Shown: piece after piece, positions 1 to 7,256 of the stretch | Layout of the letters: the number at the start of each line of letters is the position of its first letter | How positions within the stretch are numbered: the stretch's first letter is position 1 | DNA from: an uncultured Collinsella sp. | GTDB lineage: Bacteria > Actinomycetota > Coriobacteriia > Coriobacteriales > Coriobacteriaceae | Assembly: GCA_902490325.1 (NCBI GenBank) | Contig: CABUDJ010000013.1 | Coordinates: forward strand, 1 to 32,999 | Length of the DNA stretch: 32,999 nucleotides | Direction: 5' to 3' | The notes under the pieces: model-generated | What the model was told of the DNA's origin: nothing | What the model saw: the letters and a program-made list of their open reading frames with translations, nothing else | Databases searched by the model: none | Program-made: the position numbers and the translations under genes

Positions 1-70
1 TCCTGCTTTCTACGGCCAGGGAAGCGGCCCTTACACCAACATTCGGCACGCGATCCATTTGATCGCCTAG
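1..70 (+). CDS. C-terminal end of an unidentified gene (cut by window edge)
   Basis: An open frame enters from the left edge and ends at a TAG at 68-70. The visible 22 residues begin PAFYGQGSGPYTN and end HLIA. This is too little to assign a family. The palindrome arm at 73-89 begins directly after the stop. It could also be a chance open frame, because nothing upstream is visible. Confidence 0.35.
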   Translation, partial: PAFYGQGSGPYTNIRHAIHLIA

Positions 71-72
71 TT

Positions 73-89
73 GTTACAGATCGAGACAA
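73..89. repeat. Single arm of the GTTACAGATCGAGACAA palindromic element
   Basis: The 17 bases match exactly the right arm of the palindromic unit at 6028-6090. No matching left arm is seen upstream, where the tail of another frame ends at 70. It is a solitary half element at the left edge of the accessory region. Confidence 0.7.
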
Positions 90-297
90 TCAGATGGTCA
101 AATCCTCACTTTCCAGGCAGCTACGAAGCGCTCCTCTTTCTTAATTATTATCGGCATCACGAACACACTTCGGTATCTTTTAATGCCAAAATGATACCGA
201 AAGCGTGTTCGAGAATACGGATAATTCCATGCGTTAGCCCAATCAAGCCCCAGGCTTACAAACTCCGTTATTGTTCAGAATGCCAATGCATTCGCGT

Positions 298-411
298 TTG
301 CGCGTCATTTCGCGTCACTTTGACGCGCATAATGACACGCAAATTTTTTCGTGTCATAATTTTGACGCGTAAAATGACGTGTAAAATTTTTACGTGTTAT
401 TTTTCACGTCA
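298..411. promoter_or_regulatory. Array of GCGTCA/TGACGC-type half sites upstream of the AlbA_2 gene
   Basis: About 115 A/T-rich bases carry at least eight copies of CGTCA or TGACG-like half sites in both orientations. They include ATGACACG facing CGTGTCAT across a 10-base spacer (about 333-356) and GTAAAATTTTTAC at 380-392. The array ends about 25 bases before the gene start, so autoregulation by the downstream protein, which has a C-terminal helix-turn-helix-like region, is the simplest reading (inference). The first 34 bases are repeated almost exactly at 6190-6221. Bases 90-297 hold nothing recognisable. Confidence 0.6.
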
Positions 412-436
412 AATTGAAGCGAAACGGAGCGTCACA

Positions 437-1693
437 ATGCAAGAATCCAAAGATCTTGAATTCAAGGAATGCGTCACCAATTCGTTCCTTAAAACCGTCT
501 CCGCTTATGCAAATGGCACGGGAGGACGCGTTCTATTTGGAATTAACGACGACGGAGAAGCCGTTGGCCTCGATGACCCCAAGCAGACCTGCCTGGATAT
601 CGAAAACAAGATTAACGATTCGATCATCCCCCAGCCCGATTACTCCCTAAAGATCGACGAGCCCGATGCAACCGTGGAGCTTACGGTCTTTCCCGGCAGA
701 TCGAAGCCTTACCTATACCGCTCGAAGGCATACAAGCGCAATGACACCGCGACCATTCCAGTTGATACCCTAGGCCTTTCGCGTCTTGTACTCGAGGGTC
801 AAAACCTCTCCTTTGAGCAGCTCCCGGCAAACAAACAAGATTTATCTTTCACCGTTTTAGAGAATCGTCTAACAGCAAAACTTTCGCTTCAGTCATTCAC
901 AACCGATACTCTCAAAACCCTTGGCCTGCTTGATGAAACCGGAACCTACAACAACGCGGCAGAACTGCTCGCGGACGAGAATGGCTTCCCGGGTATCGAC
1001 ATCGCAGTGTTTGGTGAAACTATCAACCTCATTAAGCAGCGCAAGACTCTTGAACATGCATCCGTTCTAGCGGAAATTGACGGAGCCCTTGAGCTTTTCG
1101 AAGCCCAGTACTGCTACGAAGAGATCCAGGGGATGGAGCGGATCCGCAAGGAGCTCATTCCGCTCGAAGCATTCCGCGAGGCCATTACCAATGCAGTCGT
1201 TCATAGGACTTGGGATGCGCCCGCACACATCCGCATCTCGATGTTCGACGACCGTGTGGAAGTCGCTTCGCCCGGCGGCTTGCCGGCAAGCATGACCGTC
1301 GATGAATATCTGTCCGACATGCTATCCGTTAGACGCAATCGTATTCTTGCCGAAGTCTTTTTGCGCCTGGGTCTTATCGAAGCCTTTGGAACGGGCATCA
1401 TGCGAATTCGCGATACCTATAAGGACAGCGTCAGAAAGCCCCGGTTTCAAGTTTCGGATAACGCCATTGTGGTAACACTTCCCCTACTCATGGATAACCC
1501 GGGGCTCAAAGGCGACGAACTTATCGTATTCGGACTGCTGAGCGGAGTACACCCTCAATCGACAAGCGAGCTTGCGGCCAAAGTCACCTTTAGTCGCTCG
1601 AAGCTTCTTCGCATCCTCAAAAAACTCGTTGAGACAGGCCTGGCGACAGTTGAAGGCACCGGCAGAGGGCAGAAGTATCGTCTGCAGCGTTAG
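437..1693 (+). CDS. AlbA_2 (Schlafen-type) putative DNA-binding / GHKL ATPase transcriptional regulator
   Basis: The predicted protein has 418 residues. The N-terminal 120 or so residues fit the AlbA_2 (Schlafen AlbA-like) domain: ESKDLEFKE start, then NGTGGRVLFGINDDGEAVGL. A GHKL-type ATP-binding half follows, with EAFREAITNAVVHRTW near residues 242-257 and GLIEAFGTGIMRI near 310-322. The last 50 residues look like a winged helix (TSELAAKVTFSRSKLLRILKKL). The family is common in bacterial accessory regions as putative transcriptional regulators; the true target is unknown. The ATG at 437 is chosen because GGAG lies 7 bases upstream and the AlbA_2 fold begins there. The open frame runs back to 71, but that part is A/T-rich repeat sequence. 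The 3' end abuts the DeoR remnant on the other strand. Confidence 0.85.
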   Translation: MQESKDLEFKECVTNSFLKTVSAYANGTGGRVLFGINDDGEAVGLDDPKQTCLDIENKINDSIIPQPDYSLKIDEPDATVELTVFPGRSKPYLYRSKAYKRNDTATIPVDTLGLSRLVLEGQNLSFEQLPANKQDLSFTVLENRLTAKLSLQSFTTDTLKTLGLLDETGTYNNAAELLADENGFPGIDIAVFGETINLIKQRKTLEHASVLAEIDGALELFEAQYCYEEIQGMERIRKELIPLEAFREAITNAVVHRTWDAPAHIRISMFDDRVEVASPGGLPASMTVDEYLSDMLSVRRNRILAEVFLRLGLIEAFGTGIMRIRDTYKDSVRKPRFQVSDNAIVVTLPLLMDNPGLKGDELIVFGLLSGVHPQSTSELAAKVTFSRSKLLRILKKLVETGLATVEGTGRGQKYRLQR

Positions 1694-2147
1694 CTAGCAG
1701 ATGACCTGCGTATGTTCCTCGATGGCGGCACGATCTTCGGCGGAGATGCTCGGCTCACATACCACGGCGTCCAGGCTGTCCAGGCGGCAGAAGGTGTAGA
1801 AGTCGCGCTTGCCGATCTTGCTGGAGTCGGCGATCAGATAGCGCGAGTCTGCTTTGCTAAAAGCGAGCTGCTGGATACGGCCCTCGTCCATGTTGGACGT
1901 AGATACGTCACCGTCCAAGATGCCGTTGGCGCCGATAAACGCCGCATCGATGCCCAGCGCACGCAGGGTATCCTCAGCCGTTGGCCCCACAAAAGCGGCG
2001 GTGCGGCGACGGTACATACCGCCCACGAGGCACAGGTCGCAATCTTCGCGCGCCTCGAGCAGGCTAAAGGCCGAAAGCGAATTGGTCACATAGATGAAAG
2101 TCAGCTTGTCGGTGACTCGGAGAGCGCCAATGCGATCTCACGACGGT
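1694..2147 (-). pseudogene. 3' remnant of a DeoR/GlpR-family regulator gene
   Basis: Reading on the minus strand from about 2093 down to the stop at 1694, the translation is nearly identical to the C-terminal half of the intact DeoR protein at 6288-7052 (VTNSLS...AAFVGPTAEDTLRALG...IEEHTQVIC). The N-terminal helix-turn-helix is missing. Upstream of 2093 the DNA similarity stops, but the frame continues for about 17 residues (DRIGALRVTDKLTFIY) that still look like a diverged DeoR sequence, then meets an in-frame TGA near 2148-2150. A GTG at about 2089 could start a 131-residue effector-domain-only protein, but no convincing ribosome site is seen. It most likely arose by duplication or recombination between two regulator genes. 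Confidence 0.85.
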
Positions 2148-2181
2148 TGCGCTCATTGTCTCAATTAGATACTCAACGAAA

Positions 2182-2216
2182 TACGGCCCCGCAGCTCAAT
2201 AAGCTGCAGGGCCGTA
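2182..2216 (-). terminator. Hairpin terminator downstream of the lacE-like gene
   Basis: A 15-bp stem with one mismatch (TACGGCCC.GCAGCT against AGCTGC.GGGCCGTA) encloses the loop CAATA. On the minus strand it is followed by a short T-rich stretch. It lies 35 bases beyond the stop of the PTS gene and separates it from the DeoR remnant. Confidence 0.8.
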
Positions 2217-2251
2217 CTATACACCGACGAATCAACGACGGAGTGCATCCA

Positions 2252-3946
2252 CTATTTGGCCAGCTCCTGAACGATCCAGTCAATTGCACCTTCGGGATCG
2301 TTGGTAAGGTCGATATACTCCTTGCCCCTTGTGGTGAGCAGTTTAATTCCAAGGCGATCGGTATCGGCCTTCATAGCGTCATAGTACATGCGTGCCTGGG
2401 GTGCCAGAACAATCACGTTGTACTGATCCATCGTCTCATAGTGGCTTCCGTACGCACCGGACTGAGAAACCAGATCGATACCCTTAGCAGCGGCACCTTC
2501 GCGAAGAGCATTTGCCAAGAGAGTCGAAGTGCCGGCACCCTGGCAAAGCACAAGCACGCGGATCTGCTCCGCCTTGTCCTTTACCGCCTCGAGAGCTTTT
2601 GCGACATTTTCCTGTGCGGCAATAGCATCTGCATCCGAGGTTCCTGCAGTCTCCTTTGCAGACTCTTCCAAACAAAGCTGATGGTCATACGCCTTGCAGA
2701 ACGGATAGTAAATCACAAAGTCAACGACCAACAGCACTGCCATCAATACGAGAGAACGTAGATCGAGACCCGTGGTGAGGAATGCACCGATTGGGCCGGG
2801 AAGCGCCCACGGCATGGTATACATGGGGGCGTTCATTCCAATGACGTCAATGAAGAACTTACCGATAATGGCGTTGACCATAGGAGCCACTAGGAAGGGC
2901 ACGAACATATAGGGATTGAGAACAATCGGCATACCGAAGATAACGGGCTCGTTAACTCCAAAAATCACCGGGATAATCGATGCCTTGCCCATGGCTTTAA
3001 GCTGCTTGGAGCGCATAAACATGATCAGGATAATAGGAACGATGAACGTGCAGCCAGAACCACCCAGACCGCCGATGAAGCTTGTAAAGTCCTGCGTGAG
3101 AGCAATTGACGGGTGTCCACCTGCTTGGAAAACCTCAAGATTGGTAACGGTATTGCCGTAGAGCGCAGCATTGATCGGACTCATGACAACCGAAGCACCG
3201 TGGATACCCATAAATTGGAAAAGTGCGACCGCGCCTTCGATAAGCGCCATGCCAGGATAGGTGTCGACCGCGGAGAACAGCGGCGAGATGAGAGCGGATA
3301 CCAAATTGGCGAACGGCACAGCAAGCAGCTTGCGGCTCGCAAGATCGATAAAAGCGCACGCAAGGATCGAAAACCCAAATGCAAAGATATCGCGAAAACT
3401 CTGCGCAATAGAGCCAGGGACCTCTTTGGGGAGCTTGATCGTCACATTATGGCTAATGCACACCTTATAGATATTAACGGTCAAGAATGCGGCTACGAAC
3501 GCAGCGAGAAAACCCTTGGTTCCCATATAGCCGGTTTCAAAAACAGATGTATCTGCTCCGCCAATCGAGACAACATCGTTCGTCACCGATAGCAAGAGCA
3601 TGCCGCACATGGCACAAACCATACACGAGGTGGGGTTGAGAGATTTGCCCGAAGGCATGCGACGGTTCATCGACATGGCAAGTGAGCTCGCCGTGGTGCC
3701 GGCCACCATAATGCCAAGAAGCCCCATGGTATATGCATAGATTTTATTGAAGAAATCCAGCACCTCAGACGGAAGCGTGATGCCTACATAGGCAGGGAGC
3801 GTCGAAAGAAGAAGGAACAGGCTCGAGAACAGCACAATTGGCATATTCGAGAGAAAGCCATCCTTGATCGCCACCAGATAAATGTTCCTCGAGATTTTGT
3901 CGAAGAGGGGCTGGTGTTTTTCAAGGAATTTGACGATAGCGTCCAT
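2252..3946 (-). CDS. lacE: PTS lactose/cellobiose-family EIICB component, LacE-like
   Basis: This 564-residue membrane permease closely follows staphylococcal LacE along its length: LSRNIYL-like start (ISRNIYLVAIKDGF), MGTKG.L.AF, KEVPGSIAQ, the FMGIHG motif, and FGVNEPVIFGMPIVLNP. The C-terminal IIB domain carries the phosphorylation cysteine in VLCQGAGTS near residue 468, then DRLGIKL and YI.LT. The family imports and phosphorylates beta-galactosides or related disaccharides. The start at 3946 is chosen because AGGA lies 6 bases upstream; an ATG at 3961 in frame has no good site. No EIIA (LacF) or phospho-glycosidase gene is in the window, so EIIA must come from elsewhere. The gene is divergent from the TIM-barrel-like gene at 4303. 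Confidence 0.9.
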   Translation of the reverse strand: MDAIVKFLEKHQPLFDKISRNIYLVAIKDGFLSNMPIVLFSSLFLLLSTLPAYVGITLPSEVLDFFNKIYAYTMGLLGIMVAGTTASSLAMSMNRRMPSGKSLNPTSCMVCAMCGMLLLSVTNDVVSIGGADTSVFETGYMGTKGFLAAFVAAFLTVNIYKVCISHNVTIKLPKEVPGSIAQSFRDIFAFGFSILACAFIDLASRKLLAVPFANLVSALISPLFSAVDTYPGMALIEGAVALFQFMGIHGASVVMSPINAALYGNTVTNLEVFQAGGHPSIALTQDFTSFIGGLGGSGCTFIVPIILIMFMRSKQLKAMGKASIIPVIFGVNEPVIFGMPIVLNPYMFVPFLVAPMVNAIIGKFFIDVIGMNAPMYTMPWALPGPIGAFLTTGLDLRSLVLMAVLLVVDFVIYYPFCKAYDHQLCLEESAKETAGTSDADAIAAQENVAKALEAVKDKAEQIRVLVLCQGAGTSTLLANALREGAAAKGIDLVSQSGAYGSHYETMDQYNVIVLAPQARMYYDAMKADTDRLGIKLLTTRGKEYIDLTNDPEGAIDWIVQELAK

Positions 3947-4302
3947 AACACATCCTTTCATGATTCCCGGGCACGTAACGATTTATCCGGACTCAACCGT
4001 CGTCGTCCCCGTTTGTATCCACTTATGTAAGTGAATACGTTCTTGTGCGAAATGTAATATCATTTGCACGATTTGTCATAACCAATTCTTTTTCCGCTTT
4101 GTCGATATGTCAAGAATTCAAATACTTATTCGGTGAACGGTAGTTGATTAATATAAGGTTTTCCCAGCTAAAGGCTATTTTTTCCGAGCAGTACAATAAG
4201 CTTGCAACCGTTCACCGATTGGATATAACATATTGAATATATTGTTGTAACAATATTAGAGACAATGTCACAAGCCTGTCGTTCTAGTCAAAGGAAGTAA
4301 CA
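3947..4302. promoter_or_regulatory. Divergent control region between lacE-like gene and the 4303 gene
   Basis: This A/T-rich 356-base intergenic region carries several palindromes. CACTTATGTAAGTG is at 4020-4033. GTGCGAAATG faces CATTTGCACG at 4045-4070. CGGTGAACGGT at 4131-4141 faces ACCGTTCACCG at 4207-4217. ATATTGTTGTAACAATAT is at 4239-4256. The last is a perfect palindrome of the kind bound by GntR-family proteins and is a candidate site for the regulator at 5296. No promoter hexamers are assigned with confidence. Confidence 0.6.
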
Positions 4303-5223
4303 ATGCCCAAACGATTACTGAACATGTCCGCATCCGATTTTGCCGCCACGTCACCCATGGATCTAAAGCAGGCAATTCTGGCTTCCGAGGGACGTACCAT
4401 CATGGCGGAAAACGTACCCTCTTCCCAATTTCTCGGCGGCGTTACTAATGCAGAAATCGAACGTGCCGCAGGTGCCGACCTGCTTCTGTTTAACGCGCTC
4501 GATGTGTTCGATCCAGTTATTGCCGGTATTCCAGATGATCTCAATGAAAACCCGGTCACTTGGGTGAAGCGAGCATGCGGAAGGCCCATTGGCGTCAATC
4601 TGGAGCCAGTTGACAACGAGGCAGAGATGTCTGAATCCCGTACGGAAATCCCCATGGGTCGTCGCGTCTCTCCCAAGACCTTAGAAAAGGCAAACGAACT
4701 CGGATTTGATTTTATTTGCCTCACAGGCAACCCTGGAACCGGCGTCTCCAACGATGCAATCGCCCATTCGATTAAACTCTCCAAAGAGCATTTCAATGGC
4801 CTGGTCATAGCCGGAAAAATGCATGGAGCGGGCGTTGCGGAACCTGTCATGACGCTCGAAATTGCGCGCAAGTTTGTTGACCTCGGCGTCGATATCCTTC
4901 TCGTGCCAGCCCCCTACACCGTCCCTTGCTTCCAAGAAGCAGACCTGCGCGCCATCGTAGACTTTGTACGATCCCACAACGTAGGCAAGTCAATTGAAGA
5001 GAAGGTTCTCGTCATGGCGGCGAACGGGACGAGTCAAGACTCCTGCGACAGCGAGACCATTAAGAAAATAGGCCTTGCAGCAAAAGCAGCCGGCGCTGAC
5101 CTCCAACATATCGGGGACTCCATGAACGGTATTTGCCTGCCCCAGAATATCTTCACGCTCGGACAAGCCCTTCGTGGATACAGGCATCAGATCGTCATGC
5201 TGAGCCGCTCTGTGATACGTTAA
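4303..5223 (+). CDS. TIM-barrel-like protein of unknown function, PTS-associated
   Basis: The 306-residue soluble protein has alternating beta and alpha segments and short glycine-ended strands typical of a (beta/alpha)8 barrel: AAGADLLLFNALD, GRPIGVNLEP, GFDFICLTGNPGTGVSN, GLVIAGKMHGAG, LGVDILLVPAPYTVP, and VMAANGTSQDSCD. A conserved Asn-Gly-Thr-Ser segment and the KMHGAG turn could be phosphate- or metal-binding, but I cannot name catalytic residues. From memory, such proteins sit beside PTS genes and are auto-annotated under various hydrolase or mutase names, so no reaction is assigned. AAGGAAG precedes the ATG at good spacing. It is followed after about 70 bases by the GntR regulator, and the three genes form a PTS cassette. 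Confidence 0.7.
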   Translation: MPKRLLNMSASDFAATSPMDLKQAILASEGRTIMAENVPSSQFLGGVTNAEIERAAGADLLLFNALDVFDPVIAGIPDDLNENPVTWVKRACGRPIGVNLEPVDNEAEMSESRTEIPMGRRVSPKTLEKANELGFDFICLTGNPGTGVSNDAIAHSIKLSKEHFNGLVIAGKMHGAGVAEPVMTLEIARKFVDLGVDILLVPAPYTVPCFQEADLRAIVDFVRSHNVGKSIEEKVLVMAANGTSQDSCDSETIKKIGLAAKAAGADLQHIGDSMNGICLPQNIFTLGQALRGYRHQIVMLSRSVIR

Positions 5224-5295
5224 GGTTACCTTGCCCACGTTACATCCCGACTGAGGCAACCATCAGGTATAACCAACATGCAAACTGAGGCTCTA

Positions 5296-6015
5296 ATGCT
5301 CGATACACACGAAAAACGGCCACTCTATTTACAGCTCACCGACGCGCTGCTCAAGCAGATCGTCGATGAATATCAAGCAGACGATAAACTTCCAACAGAA
5401 ATGGAACTCTGCGACGAATACGCCGTAAGCAGAACAACCGTCCGACTTGCCATGAGTGAGCTGGAGCGTCGTGGAAGTATCTATCGAATCCAAGGTAAGG
5501 GATCGTTTGTTGCACCGAAACGCGTTAGCGAACTCAATTCACTTTTAGACTTTGACTTTGCAAGCCATTGCGACGGCGTTGATCCGGATGCCATCACCAA
5601 ACATTTCGGCGGCCTCACATCAGGTCGTCCAATTTCCGTAATGATGCTCCAACAATTTGGATGTCAAAGTCGCGATGAAATTCAGCGTCTTGAATTGACC
5701 TACGAACTTGAAGGCAGCTTCATAGGCGCTGATACGTTCTTCATTTCAAAGTCGCGCGTTCCGAATAACCAGTTAGATTTTCAGGCATTTAGCAGAATCA
5801 TGGACGACTTGTCCAAGTCTATCCAATCTGTTAGGGAAAGCTATAGAGCACGTCAGCTTAGCGATTCCGAAGCCAGTAATTATGGTGTTGCAAAACTTCC
5901 GGTCATCGAACTGACTCATTATGCTTACGACTCCGGAGGCAAACTAATCTCAATTGTCTGCCGCACCGTCTTAACTGGGCGAATCCCTTATCAAAACTTT
6001 ATTTTCAAGTCCTAA
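5296..6015 (+). CDS. GntR-family (HutC-type) transcriptional regulator
   Basis: The N-terminal winged helix is clear: KRPLYLQLTDALLKQI, LPTEMELCDEYAVSRTTVRLAMSELERRG, and IQGKGSFV. The rest matches a UTRA-type ligand-binding domain (residues about 90-238) but is diverged from the GntR at 15250. Such regulators usually bind phosphorylated sugars. Start: the ATG at 5296 has GAGG 5 bases upstream and fits the usual HutC length (239 residues); an ATG at 5278 adds six residues with a weaker site. It probably controls the lacE-like gene and the 4303 gene through the 3947-4302 region (inference). Codon use is more A/T-rich than in the genes after 6.3 kb, suggesting a separate origin. Confidence 0.88.
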   Translation: MLDTHEKRPLYLQLTDALLKQIVDEYQADDKLPTEMELCDEYAVSRTTVRLAMSELERRGSIYRIQGKGSFVAPKRVSELNSLLDFDFASHCDGVDPDAITKHFGGLTSGRPISVMMLQQFGCQSRDEIQRLELTYELEGSFIGADTFFISKSRVPNNQLDFQAFSRIMDDLSKSIQSVRESYRARQLSDSEASNYGVAKLPVIELTHYAYDSGGKLISIVCRTVLTGRIPYQNFIFKS

Positions 6016-6027
6016 TGTTCTTTTTCT

Positions 6028-6090
6028 TTTGTCTCGATCTGTAACACGTAGCCGAGTTTTTAAGTCCTAACCGTTACAGATCGAGACAAA
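6028..6090. repeat. Palindromic unit 1 (18-bp perfect arms)
   Basis: TTTGTCTCGATCTGTAAC at 6028-6045 and its exact reverse complement at 6073-6090 enclose 27 bases. The right arm equals the lone arm at 73-89. It starts 13 bases after the GntR stop, so it may also work as a transcript end, but there is no clear T-run on the right arm. Confidence 0.85.
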
Positions 6091-6109
6091 CAAGGTAGAC
6101 CCCGCCGAA

Positions 6110-6170
6110 TTGTCTCAATCTGTAACACTAAGACCGGTTTTGGACGTCTAGATGTTACAGATTGAGACGA
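6110..6170. repeat. Palindromic unit 2 (18-bp arms, one mismatch)
   Basis: TTGTCTCAATCTGTAACA at 6110-6127 and its near-exact complement at 6153-6170 enclose 25 bases. It is a diverged tandem copy of unit 1: the arms carry a matched C-to-T/G-to-A change, so pairing is kept, while the loop sequences differ. Compensated change suggests the palindrome itself is under selection or is a mobile repeat end. Confidence 0.85.
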
Positions 6171-6189
6171 TTTGATTATGAGGTCCTTA

Positions 6190-6221
6190 TTTGCGCGTCA
6201 TATCGCGTAGCGCTGACGCGC
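6190..6221. repeat. Second copy of the AlbA_2 operator-like block
   Basis: TTTGCGCGTCATATCGCGT followed by TGACGCGC matches bases 298-328 upstream of the AlbA_2 gene except for a few positions. Here no AlbA_2 gene follows; about 55 bases later the sequence rejoins similarity with the end of that gene (GCGTTAGCTAGC). This looks like a scar where a second AlbA_2 copy was lost. Confidence 0.65.
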
Positions 6222-6287
6222 TGGTTTCCACAATGACAGGAGGTAAAAGTCCTCCCGCATCGCCTGTTGGTAATCCCGTAGCGTTAG

Positions 6288-7052
6288 CTAGCAAATGACC
6301 TGCGTATGCTCCTCGATGGCGGCACGATCTTCGGCGGCGATGCCCGGCTCGCACACCACGGCGTCCAGGCTGTCCAAGCGGCAGAAGGTGTAGAAGTCGC
6401 GCTTGCCGATCTTGCTGGAGTCGGCGATCAGATAGCGCGAGTCGGCCTTGCTAAAGGCGAGCTGCTGGATGCGGCCCTCTTCCATGTTGGATGTGGACAC
6501 GTCGCCGTCCAGAATGCCGTTTGCGCCGATAAAGGCTGCGTCGATCCCCAGTGCGCGCAAGGTGTCCTCGGCCGTAGGGCCCACAAAGGCGGCGGTGCGG
6601 CGGCGGTACACGCCGCCCACCAGGCACAGTTCGCAGTCTTCGCGCGCCTCGAGCAGGTTAAACACCGAAAGCGAATTGGTCACAATGCGCAGGCGAAACG
6701 CCGGCAGCATCGAGGCCATCTGCTCAACCGTGGTGCCCGTGCCCAAAAAGATGGTCGAGCCTTCCTCGATAAGCTCCACAGAACGGCGCGCAATCTGCAA
6801 CTTTTCCTCGGCATGCTTCGTGCGCTTTTCGCTGTGCGAATACTCATGGCGCAGCATAGCGTGTGGACGGCCCTGCGCACTGCGGGCTCCGCCGTGCACG
6901 CGCTCGATCTCGCCCAGGCTCGCAAGCTCCTCAAGATCACGGCGGATCGTCATATCCGAGACACCTAACGCATCCGAAATCTCCTTGACCGAAACCGTTC
7001 CCTGTTCCTCGAGCAGCTGCCGAACCTTATCCTGTCGCTCCGCTTTAATCAC
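6288..7052 (-). CDS. DeoR/GlpR-family transcriptional regulator
   Basis: The N-terminal DeoR helix-turn-helix reads MIKAERQDKVRQLLEEQG, then VKEISDALGVSDMTIRRDLEEL and the conserved I.RVHGGA. The C-terminal DeoRC sensor domain has FLGTGTTVEQM, VTNSL, LVGG.YRR, AFVGP, FIGANGI, and ADSSKIGK. These proteins normally repress sugar-catabolic genes and respond to phosphorylated sugars. The GTG at 7052 is preferred because AGGA lies 6 bases upstream and the product (254 residues) has the family length; an upstream GTG at 7079 lacks a site. It is divergent from galM across about 200 bases, so galM is the likely target (inference). A truncated copy lies at 1694-2147. Confidence 0.92.
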   Translation of the reverse strand: MIKAERQDKVRQLLEEQGTVSVKEISDALGVSDMTIRRDLEELASLGEIERVHGGARSAQGRPHAMLRHEYSHSEKRTKHAEEKLQIARRSVELIEEGSTIFLGTGTTVEQMASMLPAFRLRIVTNSLSVFNLLEAREDCELCLVGGVYRRRTAAFVGPTAEDTLRALGIDAAFIGANGILDGDVSTSNMEEGRIQQLAFSKADSRYLIADSSKIGKRDFYTFCRLDSLDAVVCEPGIAAEDRAAIEEHTQVIC

Positions 7053-7174
7053 GATGAGTCCTCGCTGTTCCACGCTCACGTCAATTCAAACAATAACGAA
7101 CAAATTGTATCAGACTCGCGCGCGTCAGAAATGAACGCCCGCACAGCTCCAATCATCACTTTTTTGAGAAAAAT

Positions 7175-7193
7175 ACCCCTGCTTTAGTGGGGT
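7175..7193. promoter_or_regulatory. Inverted repeat in the deoR-galM divergent promoter region
   Basis: ACCCC and GGGGT face each other across nine bases, flanked by TA on both sides. A TGATAAT (7196-7202) immediately to the right resembles a -10 element for galM, so a repressor bound here could block it. The assignment is tentative. Confidence 0.35.
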
Positions 7194-7256
7194 GTAGTGA
7201 TAATCTCGCCTGTTCGCGCTACAGTTTGTCCGAAATACCTCGATGTTAGGAACCAA

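Noticed and set aside
71..436. N-terminal extension of the AlbA_2 gene back to 71
   Set aside because: The translated part spans palindrome and half-site repeats, resembles no protein, and a good ribosome site precedes the ATG at 437.
1694..2089. A functional 131-residue short DeoR-like protein
   Set aside because: No ribosome site, no DNA-binding domain, and an in-frame stop just upstream of further DeoR-like residues favour a remnant.
6028..6170. The repeated arms as a short CRISPR array
   Set aside because: Repeats alternate in orientation, form palindromes instead of direct repeats, there are only two units, and no cas gene is near.
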